From: Leptospiraceae bacterium
Lineage (GTDB): Bacteria > Spirochaetota > Leptospiria > Leptospirales > Leptospiraceae
DNA length: 64,000 nt
Assembly: GCA_016711485.1 (NCBI GenBank)
Contig: JADJSX010000023.1
Location: 836,001-900,000, forward strand
Reading direction: 5' to 3'
Shown: one piece after another, positions 54,280 to 63,500 of the stretch
How the letters are laid out: every line of letters begins with the position of its first letter
Numbering within the stretch: position 1 is the stretch's first letter
Position numbers and translations under genes: made by a program
Notes under the pieces: model-generated
Database searches by the model: none
The model's input: only the letters and a program-made list of their open reading frames with translations
Told to the model about the DNA's origin: nothing

Positions 54280-55271
54280 GAGTTGTTGCAAAATTCGATT
54301 TTATGTTAGTCTAAAATTTTTTCAAGTTTAAATTCCATAATCCGCAGCATATATTCATGATTAAATCTGAAAATCCTTTTTTGATGTTTCTAAATACATC
54401 AGTGACTCCGCGAAGTCTCTTTATGCCGCCTATTGCATGTTCAACGAGAATTCTAAGTTTTGAAATCTTTCTATTCTGTTTTTTTTCGTATTGAAAAAGA
54501 GTTCTAGATTTAGGTTTCTTTTTAGGCATAAAGATATTTAGATCAGGACTTAGTTTTTGGAAGCCTAGAAATCCAGTATCGACATAAACTTTCATTCGGA
54601 CGGAAGATAATTTTTGACTAGTGTTTCTTTCATCAATACGAAATCATGCATTGAGCCTTGCACTGTGTTAGATAAATATAAGATTTCTTTTTTTCGATTT
54701 GTAATAACTAAATTTTTAACTGTATGCCGTTTCTTTTTTCCTGAATAGTTTTCTTTTTGAATATCCTTATTTTTCGGTCTTCTTCTGGGTCTTTCAGTTC
54801 CATCAATAAAAATTTCTTCATTATTTTCTTTCATCTTTTCAATTTATCAGTAATCTTTTAGGCTTTCGTGCGGGTAATAGCATCATTGTTTTTAAAGTAG
54901 ACTCTAGTATTTTCGAATACTTATGAACCCACCGATTTGCTGTTCCTTTATCGACGCCAAAGAAAAAGCCTGCTTCATCGAATGTGGGATAGCATTTTAC
55001 ATAGTATAGAATGAAAAATAATTTCTCTAACGAATTTGTTAGTTCAGTTTTTCTTCCTTTCGATGATTTCTTTTCTTTCTTGTCATGTTTTTCTAATTCA
55101 ATTTCAAAATAGGGAAGACTTTCATAAATTTTTTCAGGCGATACTCCTGTCAATGCCTGACAAAGTCGTTTCTTTTTTAATATCTTTTCTATATTCTTCA
55201 TACAGAAAATAAATAACTCGATTGTTTTTGTACAAGCTTTTTTTAGGATATTTCTAATTTTGCAACAACTC
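54280..55271 (-). mobile_element. IS5-type insertion sequence, 992 bp
   Basis: The ends are perfect inverted repeats of 16 bp, GAGTTGTTGCAAAATT (54280-54295) and AATTTTGCAACAACTC (55256-55271), flanked by TA on both sides (54278-54279 and 55272-55273), the expected 2-bp target duplication of some IS5 subgroups. The length and GAGTTGTTGCAAAA ends fit IS5/IS427-type elements. The intact ends and duplication suggest a fairly recent insertion. Confidence 0.85.
54311..55201 (-). pseudogene. IS5-type DDE transposase split over three frames
   Basis: Reading leftward from 55201, ORF 1 (to 54839) has a helix-turn-helix (YYVKCYPTFDEAGFFFGVDK, TANRWVHKYSKIL). ORF 2 (54834-54592) has the first catalytic Asp in FIDGTERPRRRPKNKD. 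ORF 3 (54595-54311) has the second Asp in YVDTGFLGFQ and the Glu in EHAIGGIKRLRGVTDVFR. ORFs 2 and 3 meet at ATGA, a typical site for programmed frameshifting in IS5/IS427 elements, so that junction may be functional. The ORF 1 to 2 junction has stops in both frames close together and looks like damage. Confidence 0.8.
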
Positions 55272-55407
55272 TATTAGTTAACGTAAGTGTTTCGGTATTT
55301 TGGTTGAAGTTTAGAGTATAGAGGTGCCATCCGTAAAATATTCTTAGCGTCTTGAAATGCGTGAAATTTACTGATAACTTAAATTCTTAGTGATAATTGG
55401 AAATTTT

Positions 55408-55922
55408 TTACCCATACTGGCTTTTTCGATATTGGAAAACGGTCGTATAGTGAAAATTTTTACGTGATAGATACACAGTAGCCCACAAATCCAAATGCGG
55501 GGACTGTGGAATTCCTACAGCCCCCAAGTAGTAGGAGACTCAACTTTAACTCAGCCCAGTCGTCCAAATTCGGACGGAACGCGACTTTGACGAGGTTTTG
55601 GTTTTTCTCTTGGTATTTAGTAGTATGATTGCAGTAAGTGGGAATAAGTCCGTTCGCGATATGGATTTTGTATTTTAATAGAAGGTATGCGACATACGCT
55701 CGAACACCGCCATGACGTACAATATTCTGACGAAATTGGAGATAGTATTTTTCTGGAATTAAGAGGGTTGAATTAATCTCTATGAAAGGATTTTTTTCGC
55801 GCGGATAATACTTTTTTATTCGTAGAAACGGTTACTCCGTTTTTGTATCCTTTAGCCTCGATACCCCAGAAATGTTCTTTTAATGATTCCAGATTCTCTT
55901 TTAGAAATTCTTCATAGGTCAT
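55408..55922 (-). pseudogene. DUF1564 family pseudogene
   Basis: Side by side with the intact gene at 26845-27441, this copy shows the same start region (ATG at 55922), HGGVRAYVAYLLLKYKI-like sequence and the end PQSPHLDLWATVYLSR-like, SNIEKASMG, stop. About 80 bases are missing at 55540/55541, removing the hydrophobic segment, and the frame is also disturbed near 55808 (TACTTTTTTATTCG). The DNA is otherwise clearly homologous. It lies just beyond the IS5-type element. Confidence 0.85.
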
Positions 55923-56228
55923 TTAAGTTTTACCTCACTTATATACTAGGTCGAAAAAAACAAAAATGTGCGCAATATGCTGATTTTTTTTACATTTTAT
56001 AGAAAAAAATCATTTTTGCAATTTAGAGAAGTTTGGGAATGAGGAACGGGAAGGAATTTTGAACGCAAAATGCAAAGAAACCGCATTTCTCTGTTCCAAA
56101 CACAATGATGTAATTTTGTGGTTAAGTTTTTACACTGTCCCAATTTTAAGATTTCAAAGGGTGTATTTGATTTATATAGATATAGGAGCAAATACGGACT
56201 TTGCGTTATTCTATTGAATTTGATATAA
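55923..56228. other. Intergenic region, no gene seen
   Basis: The 306 bp between the DUF1564 pseudogene and the terminator of the polyamine operon show no convincing gene on either strand. A 64-codon minus frame (55997-56191) lacks a ribosome site and has no recognisable features. Confidence 0.5.
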
Positions 56229-56271
56229 AGAAAACACCAAATAAGTATGCAAAATTAATTTGGTGTTTTCT
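56229..56271 (-). terminator. Terminator of the polyamine operon
   Basis: AGAAAACACCAAAT and ATTTGGTGTTTTCT are perfect 14-bp arms with a 15-nt loop, starting 7 bp after the stop of the leftward dehydrogenase gene. On the minus strand the stem ends in TTTTCTTTA. This is a good factor-independent terminator candidate. Confidence 0.75.
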
Positions 56272-56277
56272 GAATTG

Positions 56278-57501
56278 TTAGGCTGGAGTTCTATCTAAAA
56301 CTACAGTAGGCAAACCAATCTTATCCAACAATGCTAATAGTGGATCAGGATCTAGTTCTTCGACATTCACCATAGTTTGTGGATTCCAAATTCCTTGTGC
56401 AACAAGCATTGCAGCGGCTACAGGTGGGACTCCGGCAGTATAGGAAATTCCTTGTGATTCTACTTCCTTGTAACATTCGGCATGGTCACAGGTATTATAG
56501 ATGAAGATTTCTTTGTATTTGCCGTCTTTGGTTCCTTTTACTAAATCTCCAATGCAAGTATGTCCCGTATAAGTGGGAGCAAGAGAACCTGGATCAGGAA
56601 GAACTGCTTTTAAAACTTTGAGAGGGATTACTTCTAATCCTTCCGCTGTTTTAACAGGTTTTTCAGAAAGCATTCCAATATTTCTAAGAACATTAAATAC
56701 ATTCAAATAATGATCTCCAAACCCCATCCAAAATCTTATGCTATTAGCATCAATGTTTTTAGAAAGAGAATGTAATTCATCATGCCCAGTGAGGTAAATA
56801 GGTTGTTTGCCCACAACAGGAAAATCATAAATCCATTTTTCAGAATGCATTGGTTTTTCTACCCATTTCCTATCGATCCAGGTCCAAACTTTACTAAATT
56901 CACGAAAATTAATTTCAGGGTCAAAATTAGTTGCGAAGTATTTCCCATGACTTCCAGCATTTACGTCCAATATGTCGATGGTATCAATTTTATCAAAGTG
57001 ATGTTTAACGGCTAACGCAGCCCAAGCATTCACGACACCTGGATCAAAACCAATTCCTAAAATAGCATTGATTCCACGCTCTTTACAGCGCTCTTTTCGT
57101 TTCCATTCATAGTTAGCATACCATGGTGGATCTTCACAAACTTTGTCAGGATCTTCGTGAATGGCAGTATCCATATAAGTCACACCTGCCTCGATACATG
57201 CTTCGAGCACTGACATATTTACAAATGCTGTTCCTAAGTTTAAAACGATTTCTGAATTTGTTTCTTTGATTAGTTTTACTGTGGCTGGAACATCCATAGC
57301 GTCTACTTGTTTAGAATAAAGTTTTTTAGATTTGTCTTTTAAGTTTCCTTTTTTGTGGATACTTTCGATTATCTTATCACACTTTTCTAACTTTCTAGAA
57401 GCAATACAAATATCTCCTAACACATCGTTATTTTGTGCGCATTTATGTGCCGCAACATTTGCAACACCGCCGGCTCCGATGATTAATACGTTTTTTTTCA
57501 A
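56278..57501 (-). CDS. Carboxynorspermidine synthase (saccharopine dehydrogenase family)
   Basis: The 407-residue protein starts at a TTG (57499-57501) behind AGGAG. It opens with a Rossmann motif (VLIIGAGGVANVAAHKCAQN) and continues ICIASRKLEKCD, IVLNLGTAFVNMSVLEACIE, YMDTAIHEDPDK, GIGFDPGVVNAWAALA and NAGSHGKYFATNFDPEINFRE, typical of the LYS1-like carboxynorspermidine dehydrogenase. With NADPH it joins aspartate semialdehyde to diaminopropane or putrescine. The neighbouring decarboxylase 20 bp upstream completes the pathway to norspermidine or spermidine. Confidence 0.9.
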   Translation of the reverse strand: MKKNVLIIGAGGVANVAAHKCAQNNDVLGDICIASRKLEKCDKIIESIHKKGNLKDKSKKLYSKQVDAMDVPATVKLIKETNSEIVLNLGTAFVNMSVLEACIEAGVTYMDTAIHEDPDKVCEDPPWYANYEWKRKERCKERGINAILGIGFDPGVVNAWAALAVKHHFDKIDTIDILDVNAGSHGKYFATNFDPEINFREFSKVWTWIDRKWVEKPMHSEKWIYDFPVVGKQPIYLTGHDELHSLSKNIDANSIRFWMGFGDHYLNVFNVLRNIGMLSEKPVKTAEGLEVIPLKVLKAVLPDPGSLAPTYTGHTCIGDLVKGTKDGKYKEIFIYNTCDHAECYKEVESQGISYTAGVPPVAAAMLVAQGIWNPQTMVNVEELDPDPLLALLDKIGLPTVVLDRTPA

Positions 57502-57521
57502 GTCTTATTCTCCTATTATTT

Positions 57522-58634
57522 TTATGAAAGGCTATTTACAAAATCTTCGTAACTAAATGTTTTAATTAGTTCTATTTTTCCATCCAATCGTTTTATTGCA
57601 ACCGATGGCATCTGAATTCCATTGAACCAGTTTTTTTTGACCATTGTATACCCTGCTGCATCTGCAAATTTTACAATACTTCCAACTTCTAATTTCTCTG
57701 GAAAATCGTATGTTCCGAAAATATCTCCGGCAAGACACGTTCTTCCTGCTATCATATATTTGTGTTTTCCATTTTCAGGCAAATCCATCTTAGCTTCTAA
57801 ATTATATATACAAAGGTCTAACATATGAGTTTCAACTGCAGAATCTACAATTGCAATATCTATTTCATTTTGAACTATATCTAAAACTTTTGTGACAAGG
57901 TAACCAGATTTGGTGATTGCAGTTTCCCCAGGTTCAAGGTAAATTTGTAAATTAAAACGACTTGAAAATTCAGAAAGTTTTTCACAGAATTTTTCGAAAG
58001 GATATCCTTCCTTAGTGAAATATATTCCTCCACCAAGGCTTACCCATTCGAGTTTATGAAGCAACTCGTTGTAATTCACTGCAATATGATCTAGTATTTT
58101 AGAGAAACTATCAAAATCATCGTTGTCACAATTACAGTGAAACATTACGCCTGTTAATAAATGACTTACTTGTTCAATTTCTTTTTGGTTAGTCGCACCA
58201 AGTCTAGAATACTTACGAGCTGGGTTAGCTAAGTCAAAATCAGAATGACTGACTCCCGGATTAATCCTAAGTCCTACCGGAGTATTATCAATTAGTGGAG
58301 AAAATTGAAGTAGTTGAGAAATTGAGTTGAAAATAATTTTTGTCGCAAAGTTTTTTACCTCTCGAAATTCTTCCTCTGACCATGCTACACTGTAAGCATG
58401 AACTTCTTTTTGAAATTTTTCAGCACCTAGTTTTGCTTCGTTGAGAGAGCTAGAGGTAGTTCCATCCATGTATTCTCTCATCAGATCAAACACTGACCAA
58501 GTAGAAAAACATTTTAGTGCAAGTACGGATTTTGTACCTGTTTTCTCTTTTAATAAGGAAATTTTTTCTAAATTCTTTAGAAGTTTCGATTCGTCAATTA
58601 GATAGTAGGGGGTTGGGATTTGTGTTTCGGTCAT
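57522..58634 (-). CDS. nspC: Carboxynorspermidine/carboxyspermidine decarboxylase
   Basis: The 370-residue PLP enzyme of the alanine-racemase fold has the lysine in SVLALKCFSTWSVF (about residue 42), VGLRINPGVSHSDFDLANPA, CNCDNDDF, WVSLGGGIYF, YLEPGETAI and the active-site cysteine region GRTCLAGDIFGTYDFPE. It decarboxylates carboxynorspermidine or carboxyspermidine. It is first in a two-gene operon with the synthase. The ADC/SAM-dependent spermidine synthase genes are not seen here, so this alternative route is probably the polyamine source. Confidence 0.92.
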   Translation of the reverse strand: MTETQIPTPYYLIDESKLLKNLEKISLLKEKTGTKSVLALKCFSTWSVFDLMREYMDGTTSSSLNEAKLGAEKFQKEVHAYSVAWSEEEFREVKNFATKIIFNSISQLLQFSPLIDNTPVGLRINPGVSHSDFDLANPARKYSRLGATNQKEIEQVSHLLTGVMFHCNCDNDDFDSFSKILDHIAVNYNELLHKLEWVSLGGGIYFTKEGYPFEKFCEKLSEFSSRFNLQIYLEPGETAITKSGYLVTKVLDIVQNEIDIAIVDSAVETHMLDLCIYNLEAKMDLPENGKHKYMIAGRTCLAGDIFGTYDFPEKLEVGSIVKFADAAGYTMVKKNWFNGIQMPSVAIKRLDGKIELIKTFSYEDFVNSLS

Positions 58635-58691
58635 ATATGTATTTATTAAACTAATTCTACTTCACTACTAAAACTGTAAGAATAGTTCAAT

Positions 58692-58735
58692 TGTCAAGAT
58701 AAGTTATTCTATCTAAAATTACATTTTAGATAGAA
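58692..58735 (-). promoter_or_regulatory. Candidate promoter element and operator for nspC
   Basis: TTCTATCTAAAAT (58707-58719) and ATTTTAGATAGAA (58723-58735) are perfect 13-bp arms around TAC. Directly downstream in the nspC direction is TTGACA (58692-58697 on the minus strand), a -35 box about 60 bp before the start codon. The palindrome next to a -35 box suggests a binding site for a dimeric regulator. It could instead end an incoming transcript, but no T-run follows. Confidence 0.45.
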
Positions 58736-58784
58736 ATCGAATACAAATATTACAGAGGCCCCAAACAAAAATATTTTCTAACTC

Positions 58785-59133
58785 ACCTTACGCTATCGCT
58801 ATTATCATTTCTTAACAAAAGTAATGATTGAGTTATGGTAAGACCAGTGTCCACCTGATAGTTGCACCCGAACTCAATGTTTCTCCCTCCATCTCTTTCG
58901 CTCAAGCCCATTGTTGCTTTCACAACAATAGATCGAAACATAATGGTGGGCTTTTCTCCCATCGCTGTGCTCTCCTTCAACCGAGCGATACCGCATGCTA
59001 TTGATGCATTTGACAGGCTCAGCACAAGATTTATTAATTCATTAGCATTTTCTAATATTCATAACTTTACTTTAAATTTCATAATTTTTCTTTTTTGCGT
59101 AACATAAGTTACTAAAAAAACTTATCGTAAGGT
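58785..59133 (-). repeat. MITE-like element, ACCTTACGC family, copy B (349 bp)
   Basis: The ends are ACCTTACGC (58785-58793) and TCGTAAGGT (59125-59133), inverted with one mismatch. Just inside the right end lies TTTTGCGTAACATAAGTTACT. The minus-strand reading shares its opening with the copies at 27655 and 54048 and its end, GATAGCGTAAGGTGAGTTAG, with copy C. An extra middle segment of about 120 bp includes TTGTTGTGAAAGCAACAATG, which folds on itself. It lies exactly against the stop of the CoA-transferase gene. Confidence 0.65.
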
Positions 59134-60834
59134 TTAACCCAGAAAAATCTTATCTGGATCTAATCTTCTAAGTATATCCAACTCATCTTGAGAAGGCGGT
59201 TCTTCCATTAATGGCATTCCTGCGTACGCTGACCAAGAAGTATACTTTTCTACAGCATCTTTTGGATCTAAATCGCCATCAATTGGAGAAGGCAAATAAT
59301 GCGATAGTTGATAGATAGAGTTTTCAGGATTACGAGTAAAACGACCAAACTGACAAACTACTTGAAATACATTTTTTCCGGGAGATGTGATATAACTTAC
59401 ATTATCCACGAAACGGCTTTTGATAGCTTTTCCTACTACAAGGCAATCTGCTGTAGATGCGATATCATTTGCCCCGCCGGATCCAACCATGAATTTACCG
59501 TTTGGAAGTCGAGTTGAGTTTATATTTCCTAATCGATCAATTTCGGCTAATCCTAATACTCCTAAACAGTCTTTTGGTACTAGTGTTCCAAGTATTTGGA
59601 CAATATCAGACAATTGTTCTGATCTATTTGCATGTAATTGACTAAATAAAAATATATCTCCATAGTGAGGTAAAACACCGTAAAACCCTAACTCTGCCAT
59701 AACTTTTACTTTTATATTTTTACGTTCCAATAAATAAGCCGCACACCAAGCAGCCATATGAGCCGCACCGATTCCTGCTAGAATTGTAGAATAATGTCTA
59801 TTAACCACATGATCTACTATAGCTCGGGAAGCGATTATGATCATTTGCTCCGATTCGTTTGCCGGTGCTTGGGATAAACGTTTGTTTCGAATTTTCTGTG
59901 GTTTTTTTAAAGCCTCTAGTCTTTCTTCACTTAATAGTTCCAAATAATCGTCATGCCCATTTTTTAAATCAACCCACATTAATTCGAAAGCTTGTGCCGC
60001 AATATCTGAGTCACCGACTGTTGCAGCTTCCATAATAAAATTATAATCATCTCTATAAGAAGAAATATCTTCAAATTCGGGAATACTTTTTAGAGAACGT
60101 GGAACTCGTAAAGATTGTGGATGTGCGCCGAAACGTGCTTCACACACTGCCCGTACACATACTCCAGGGATATGAATGTATTCAGGTGGAATTTTATCGG
60201 CTGGAACAAATTTTTCAACTGTTGCGATTACACCTTTTGTTGCCGCAAGTGCTCCCCAGTTTCCTTCTCCCATTGGTTGTGGTAAAACTATATTTCCATT
60301 TTCATCTGCACAAACACCATGAACAAAAGTATAATCAGGATTGAGTGCTTTGACGAGAGTTAAATTTTCTCCGGGATTGTCTGGATCGGGAACTAAAAAA
60401 ACGGATTTATTCAATTTGTCCCAAAATAAATCACTATCAGTCAAAGACTTTGTAACATAATACGGAAGATGTTGCGCACCAGCCATTAATCTTTGAATCA
60501 TGCTCAGTAAAGACCATAATTCTACTTCAAATGGTTGATTGTTTAATACATTCATATAAAGTCGATTCGGTGCGGGTTTCGGATAATTATCCCCTAAAAA
60601 TCCAGTGATTGCTTTTTTCATTAATTTTTTTAATGAAAGTACGTGTGCAGTGGAATGAAATGCAACCGTGCTAATTGTAAATTCAGGATTCTGATTTCGA
60701 AATACTCTTGCTAAGGAATTAATGAGAGCATTCGGTCTTCCAATGGTTGCTGATATATGAATATGCATTGCAGGTTCAATAAACTGCTTTATCATTTCAT
60801 CTGAATTTTTGAAGATCAAAACATCTTTTTTCAT
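59134..60834 (-). CDS. Fused CoA-transferase family protein
   Basis: I prefer the ATG at 60834 (MKKDVLIFKNSDEM); one 54 bp upstream is possible, and neither has a strong ribosome site. The 566-residue protein resembles both subunits of glutaconate-type CoA-transferases in one chain. The N-terminal half has HISATIGRPNALINSLARVF and VHGVCADENGNIVLPQPMGE. The C-terminal half has ILAGIGAAHMAAWCAAYLLE, MAELGFYGVLPHYGD and FMVGSGGANDIASTADCLVV, the last being the GGANDI-type motif of beta subunits. The exact acyl substrate is unknown. It is divergent from the AlkD-like gene. Confidence 0.78.
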   Translation of the reverse strand: MKKDVLIFKNSDEMIKQFIEPAMHIHISATIGRPNALINSLARVFRNQNPEFTISTVAFHSTAHVLSLKKLMKKAITGFLGDNYPKPAPNRLYMNVLNNQPFEVELWSLLSMIQRLMAGAQHLPYYVTKSLTDSDLFWDKLNKSVFLVPDPDNPGENLTLVKALNPDYTFVHGVCADENGNIVLPQPMGEGNWGALAATKGVIATVEKFVPADKIPPEYIHIPGVCVRAVCEARFGAHPQSLRVPRSLKSIPEFEDISSYRDDYNFIMEAATVGDSDIAAQAFELMWVDLKNGHDDYLELLSEERLEALKKPQKIRNKRLSQAPANESEQMIIIASRAIVDHVVNRHYSTILAGIGAAHMAAWCAAYLLERKNIKVKVMAELGFYGVLPHYGDIFLFSQLHANRSEQLSDIVQILGTLVPKDCLGVLGLAEIDRLGNINSTRLPNGKFMVGSGGANDIASTADCLVVGKAIKSRFVDNVSYITSPGKNVFQVVCQFGRFTRNPENSIYQLSHYLPSPIDGDLDPKDAVEKYTSWSAYAGMPLMEEPPSQDELDILRRLDPDKIFLG

Positions 60835-60922
60835 ATCATGGAAACTTTTTAAGAAATCAAAGAAATGGGCAAGCATTTTAAAAAACATTTTACACTTTCA
60901 TTGCATAAATTATACAGAACAA

Positions 60923-62026
60923 GTGGAGCCATTAAAAAACCAATATTCAAAGGAATGGATTTTTAATTTTGCAGAGCATATTAAAATAATTGAACCTACT
61001 ATTAATATGAAAGAATTTATTGATAAAATCGTAGCTAATCCTTGGAAAACATTGGAATTAAAACAACGGATTTCTAAAATTGCAGACATTTCTATTGAAT
61101 ATTTAGAGGCAGATATAAAAGGCCTTTTTTCTAAGTTAATTCTTTTAATGGAAGAGTTAAGACGCTCAGGTATTCCCGACTTTAATTTTCCATATATTTT
61201 TTTACCTGATATTGTAGCAAAAGTTGGATTGGATCACTTTTCTTTGAGTATGATGACATTAGAAAAAATAACTGTATTTACAAGCGGAGAGTTCGCAATT
61301 CGTTTTTTCTATCAAAGGGATTTTGATAAAACGGTAAAACAAATGTTCGTCTGGTCAAAACATAAACATCCAATGGTTCGTCGTCTTGCGAGTGAAGGGA
61401 GTCGACCTAATTTACCTTGGGGAATCGGAATTCCAAAAATAAAAACAAATCCAGAAATTCATCTTCCTATATTAGAGAATCTTTGGAATGATCCAAATGA
61501 AATAGTGAGACGAAGTGTTGCCAATCATTTGAATGATATCTCAAAATTAAATCCAGAGATAACATGGAGTTTCTGTAAAAATAAATTAGGTCATTCAAAA
61601 GAAACAGACAAGTCAATAAAACATGCCCTGCGTACTCTTTTTAAAAAAGGGGATAAACATGTTTTAACTCGGTATTCTTACGATGTAAATTGGAATCCGA
61701 AGAAGGTTACTATAGATTTGGCGCAATCATCAATTCATATAGGAGAGGATTTGATATTTTTCATTAACATTTTTCACGATGAAAAAAAATCTAAAAAATT
61801 GCGATTGGAGTATAAAATTGTATATTGTCTAGCTAATGGTAAAACTGGTACTAAAATTTTTCAACTCGGAGAGAAAGTATTAGAGTCTGGAAAAAATTTA
61901 GAAATATCTAAAAAACATTCATTTAAACCAATTACTACAAGGACTTACTATCACGGATTACATAAATTAGTCCTAGTTATCAATGGAAATGAAGTCAGCT
62001 CTAAAAAATTCATTCTAGAAAATTAA
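60923..62026 (+). CDS. DNA alkylation repair (AlkD-like) HEAT-repeat protein
   Basis: The start is taken as GTG at 60923, giving VEPLKNQYSKEWIFNFAEHI, which aligns with the usual opening of this family (AEPLKN); the longer ATG frame would overlap the divergent gene. The 367-residue protein has HEAT-like helical repeats with MFVWSKHKHPMVRRLASEGS, RPNLPWGIGIP, LWNDPNEIVRRSVANHLNDI and SIKHALRTLFKKGD. These are hallmarks of the alkylpurine glycosylase-like group. A beta-rich C-terminal domain (about 270-367) is typical of the longer members. It likely removes alkylated bases; the catalytic residue is not assigned. Confidence 0.83.
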   Translation: MEPLKNQYSKEWIFNFAEHIKIIEPTINMKEFIDKIVANPWKTLELKQRISKIADISIEYLEADIKGLFSKLILLMEELRRSGIPDFNFPYIFLPDIVAKVGLDHFSLSMMTLEKITVFTSGEFAIRFFYQRDFDKTVKQMFVWSKHKHPMVRRLASEGSRPNLPWGIGIPKIKTNPEIHLPILENLWNDPNEIVRRSVANHLNDISKLNPEITWSFCKNKLGHSKETDKSIKHALRTLFKKGDKHVLTRYSYDVNWNPKKVTIDLAQSSIHIGEDLIFFINIFHDEKKSKKLRLEYKIVYCLANGKTGTKIFQLGEKVLESGKNLEISKKHSFKPITTRTYYHGLHKLVLVINGNEVSSKKFILEN

Positions 62027-62071
62027 AAAATTTACCTTTTAAAAAAAATTACTTTATAGAATCATGGACTA

Positions 62072-62184
62072 TATACCCTTCGCCAAAAGTAATTTCCAAA
62101 ATTGTAAAGAACAGGGTATTCCCAAACGCCAAAAATATAGTTTAGTTTAAAGCGAGTGGGTATTTACTTTGGGCGTTTTGTATA
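62072..62184. repeat. MITE-like element, TATAC family, copy B (113 bp)
   Basis: The left end is TATACCCTTCGCCAAAAGTA and the right end, read on the minus strand, TATACAAAACGCCCAAAGTA; the two agree at 15 of 20 positions. The same pattern marks copy A at 16063-16213. The interior carries no gene. It lies 28 bp before the DUF4399 lipoprotein start, so it may carry or disturb that promoter. Confidence 0.6.
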
Positions 62185-62212
62185 AGTAGAATCGTGTTTA
62201 AAGGAGAACTAA

Positions 62213-62617
62213 ATGTATAAATATGTAATTTGTGTTGTGTTTGCTATTAGTCTTTGGGGGTGTGGAACAAAAAATCCGTCCGGTAGAGTTTTTTTTATTA
62301 GTCCACAAACAGGAGAAGAAGTAAAAAGCCCTGTTCAATTTAAAATGGGAGTAGAAGGATTGGAAATCCAACCGGCAGGGGAAGTAGTAGAAGGCAAAGG
62401 ACATCATCATATTATTATCAATGGAGAAACATTTCCTTCAGGCCAAGCTGTTCCGTTTATTGAGAAAAAAACTTTCCATTTTGGAAAAGGACAAACAGAA
62501 GCATCTATAGATTTAGAGCCGGGTGAATACGATATTATCCTCCAATTTGCAAATGGAGCACATGTATCATACGGTCCAGAACTTTCTTCAAAAATTAGAA
62601 TCAAAGTAATCCCATAG
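62213..62617 (+). CDS. DUF4399 lipoprotein
   Basis: The 134-residue protein has a lipoprotein signal (VIFAISLWGC-like; the sequence reads ICVVFAISLWGC, cysteine at 17). DUF4399 follows, with VFFISPQTGEEVKSPVQFKM, EGKGHHHIIINGE and LEPGEYDIILQFANGAHVSY. The histidine cluster (GHHHIIIN) may bind a metal. The family is often periplasmic and of unknown function. AAAGGAG precedes the ATG. The next gene starts 4 bp after its stop. Confidence 0.85.
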   Translation: MYKYVICVVFAISLWGCGTKNPSGRVFFISPQTGEEVKSPVQFKMGVEGLEIQPAGEVVEGKGHHHIIINGETFPSGQAVPFIEKKTFHFGKGQTEASIDLEPGEYDIILQFANGAHVSYGPELSSKIRIKVIP

Positions 62618-62621
62618 AAAT

Positions 62622-63500
62622 ATGCAAAATAAAATCAAAAAAGTTGGAATCATTGGAGGTACGGGAATGTTAGGCAAACCAGTGGTTAATGCACTGTTAA
62701 CTTCTGGTTTTGAAGTATTTGCAATGGTGCGGGATATTATACAGGCAAAGATAAGTTTGCCCATAGGTGTCCATCTAATAGTTGGTGATCTAAAAAATCC
62801 AGCTGATATAGATAATTTTTTAAGTCAGGTGGAAGTTGTGCATCTTAATTTATCAGTTCTACACAATGAAACACAGACGGATTTTCACACCGAGGAACAA
62901 GGTCTAAAAATACTTTTAGAAATTGCGAAACGAAAAAAAATTAAGCGAATATCCTATTTATCTTCTTTAGTTATGAATTACCAAGGGACCAATGGTTTTA
63001 ATTGGTGGGTTTTTAATTTAAAATTAAATGCTGTTAAAGAAATCAAAAATTCAGGAATTCCTTATACTGTCTTTTATCCTTCCAGTTTTATGGATAATTT
63101 TCTAAATATTCAGAAATTAGGAAACAAAATTCAATTAGCCGGTCATTCTCGTTTTAAAATGTTTTACATTTCTGGCGAAGACTATGGAAGACAAGTTGCA
63201 AAATCTTTCAAGGTTTTGTCAGAGGAAAATAGAGATTATCCCGTACAAGGATTAACTCCTTACAATGCGGACGAAGCCGCAAAGTTATTTGTGAAATTTT
63301 ATAAAAAAGAAAACTTAAGAATTCAAAAAGCTCCTTTGTTTCTCCTAAAGTTTTTGGGAAAATTCAATCTAAAGTTTTTATATGCAAGTAAAATTATTGA
63401 AGCACTAAATAATTACCCTGAAAAATTTCAGGCGGAACTTACGTGGAGAGAATTAGGCAAACCTGTATTAACTCTTGAGGAGTTTGCTGCTCGGTTTTAA
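62622..63500 (+). CDS. NmrA-like NAD(P)-binding protein (atypical SDR)
   Basis: The 292-residue Rossmann protein opens VGIIGGTGMLGKPVVNALLT and continues HLIVGDLKNPADIDNFL, ISYLSSLVMNYQG, a Tyr-poor active-site region and SGIPYTVFYPSSFMDNFLN, the pattern of NmrA/atypical SDRs that often lack a full catalytic tetrad. It may act as an oxidoreductase or NAD(P) sensor. It is 4 bp downstream of the DUF4399 lipoprotein gene, so co-transcribed. Its end overlaps the convergent hydrolase frame by 33 bp. Confidence 0.8.
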   Translation: MQNKIKKVGIIGGTGMLGKPVVNALLTSGFEVFAMVRDIIQAKISLPIGVHLIVGDLKNPADIDNFLSQVEVVHLNLSVLHNETQTDFHTEEQGLKILLEIAKRKKIKRISYLSSLVMNYQGTNGFNWWVFNLKLNAVKEIKNSGIPYTVFYPSSFMDNFLNIQKLGNKIQLAGHSRFKMFYISGEDYGRQVAKSFKVLSEENRDYPVQGLTPYNADEAAKLFVKFYKKENLRIQKAPLFLLKFLGKFNLKFLYASKIIEALNNYPEKFQAELTWRELGKPVLTLEEFAARF

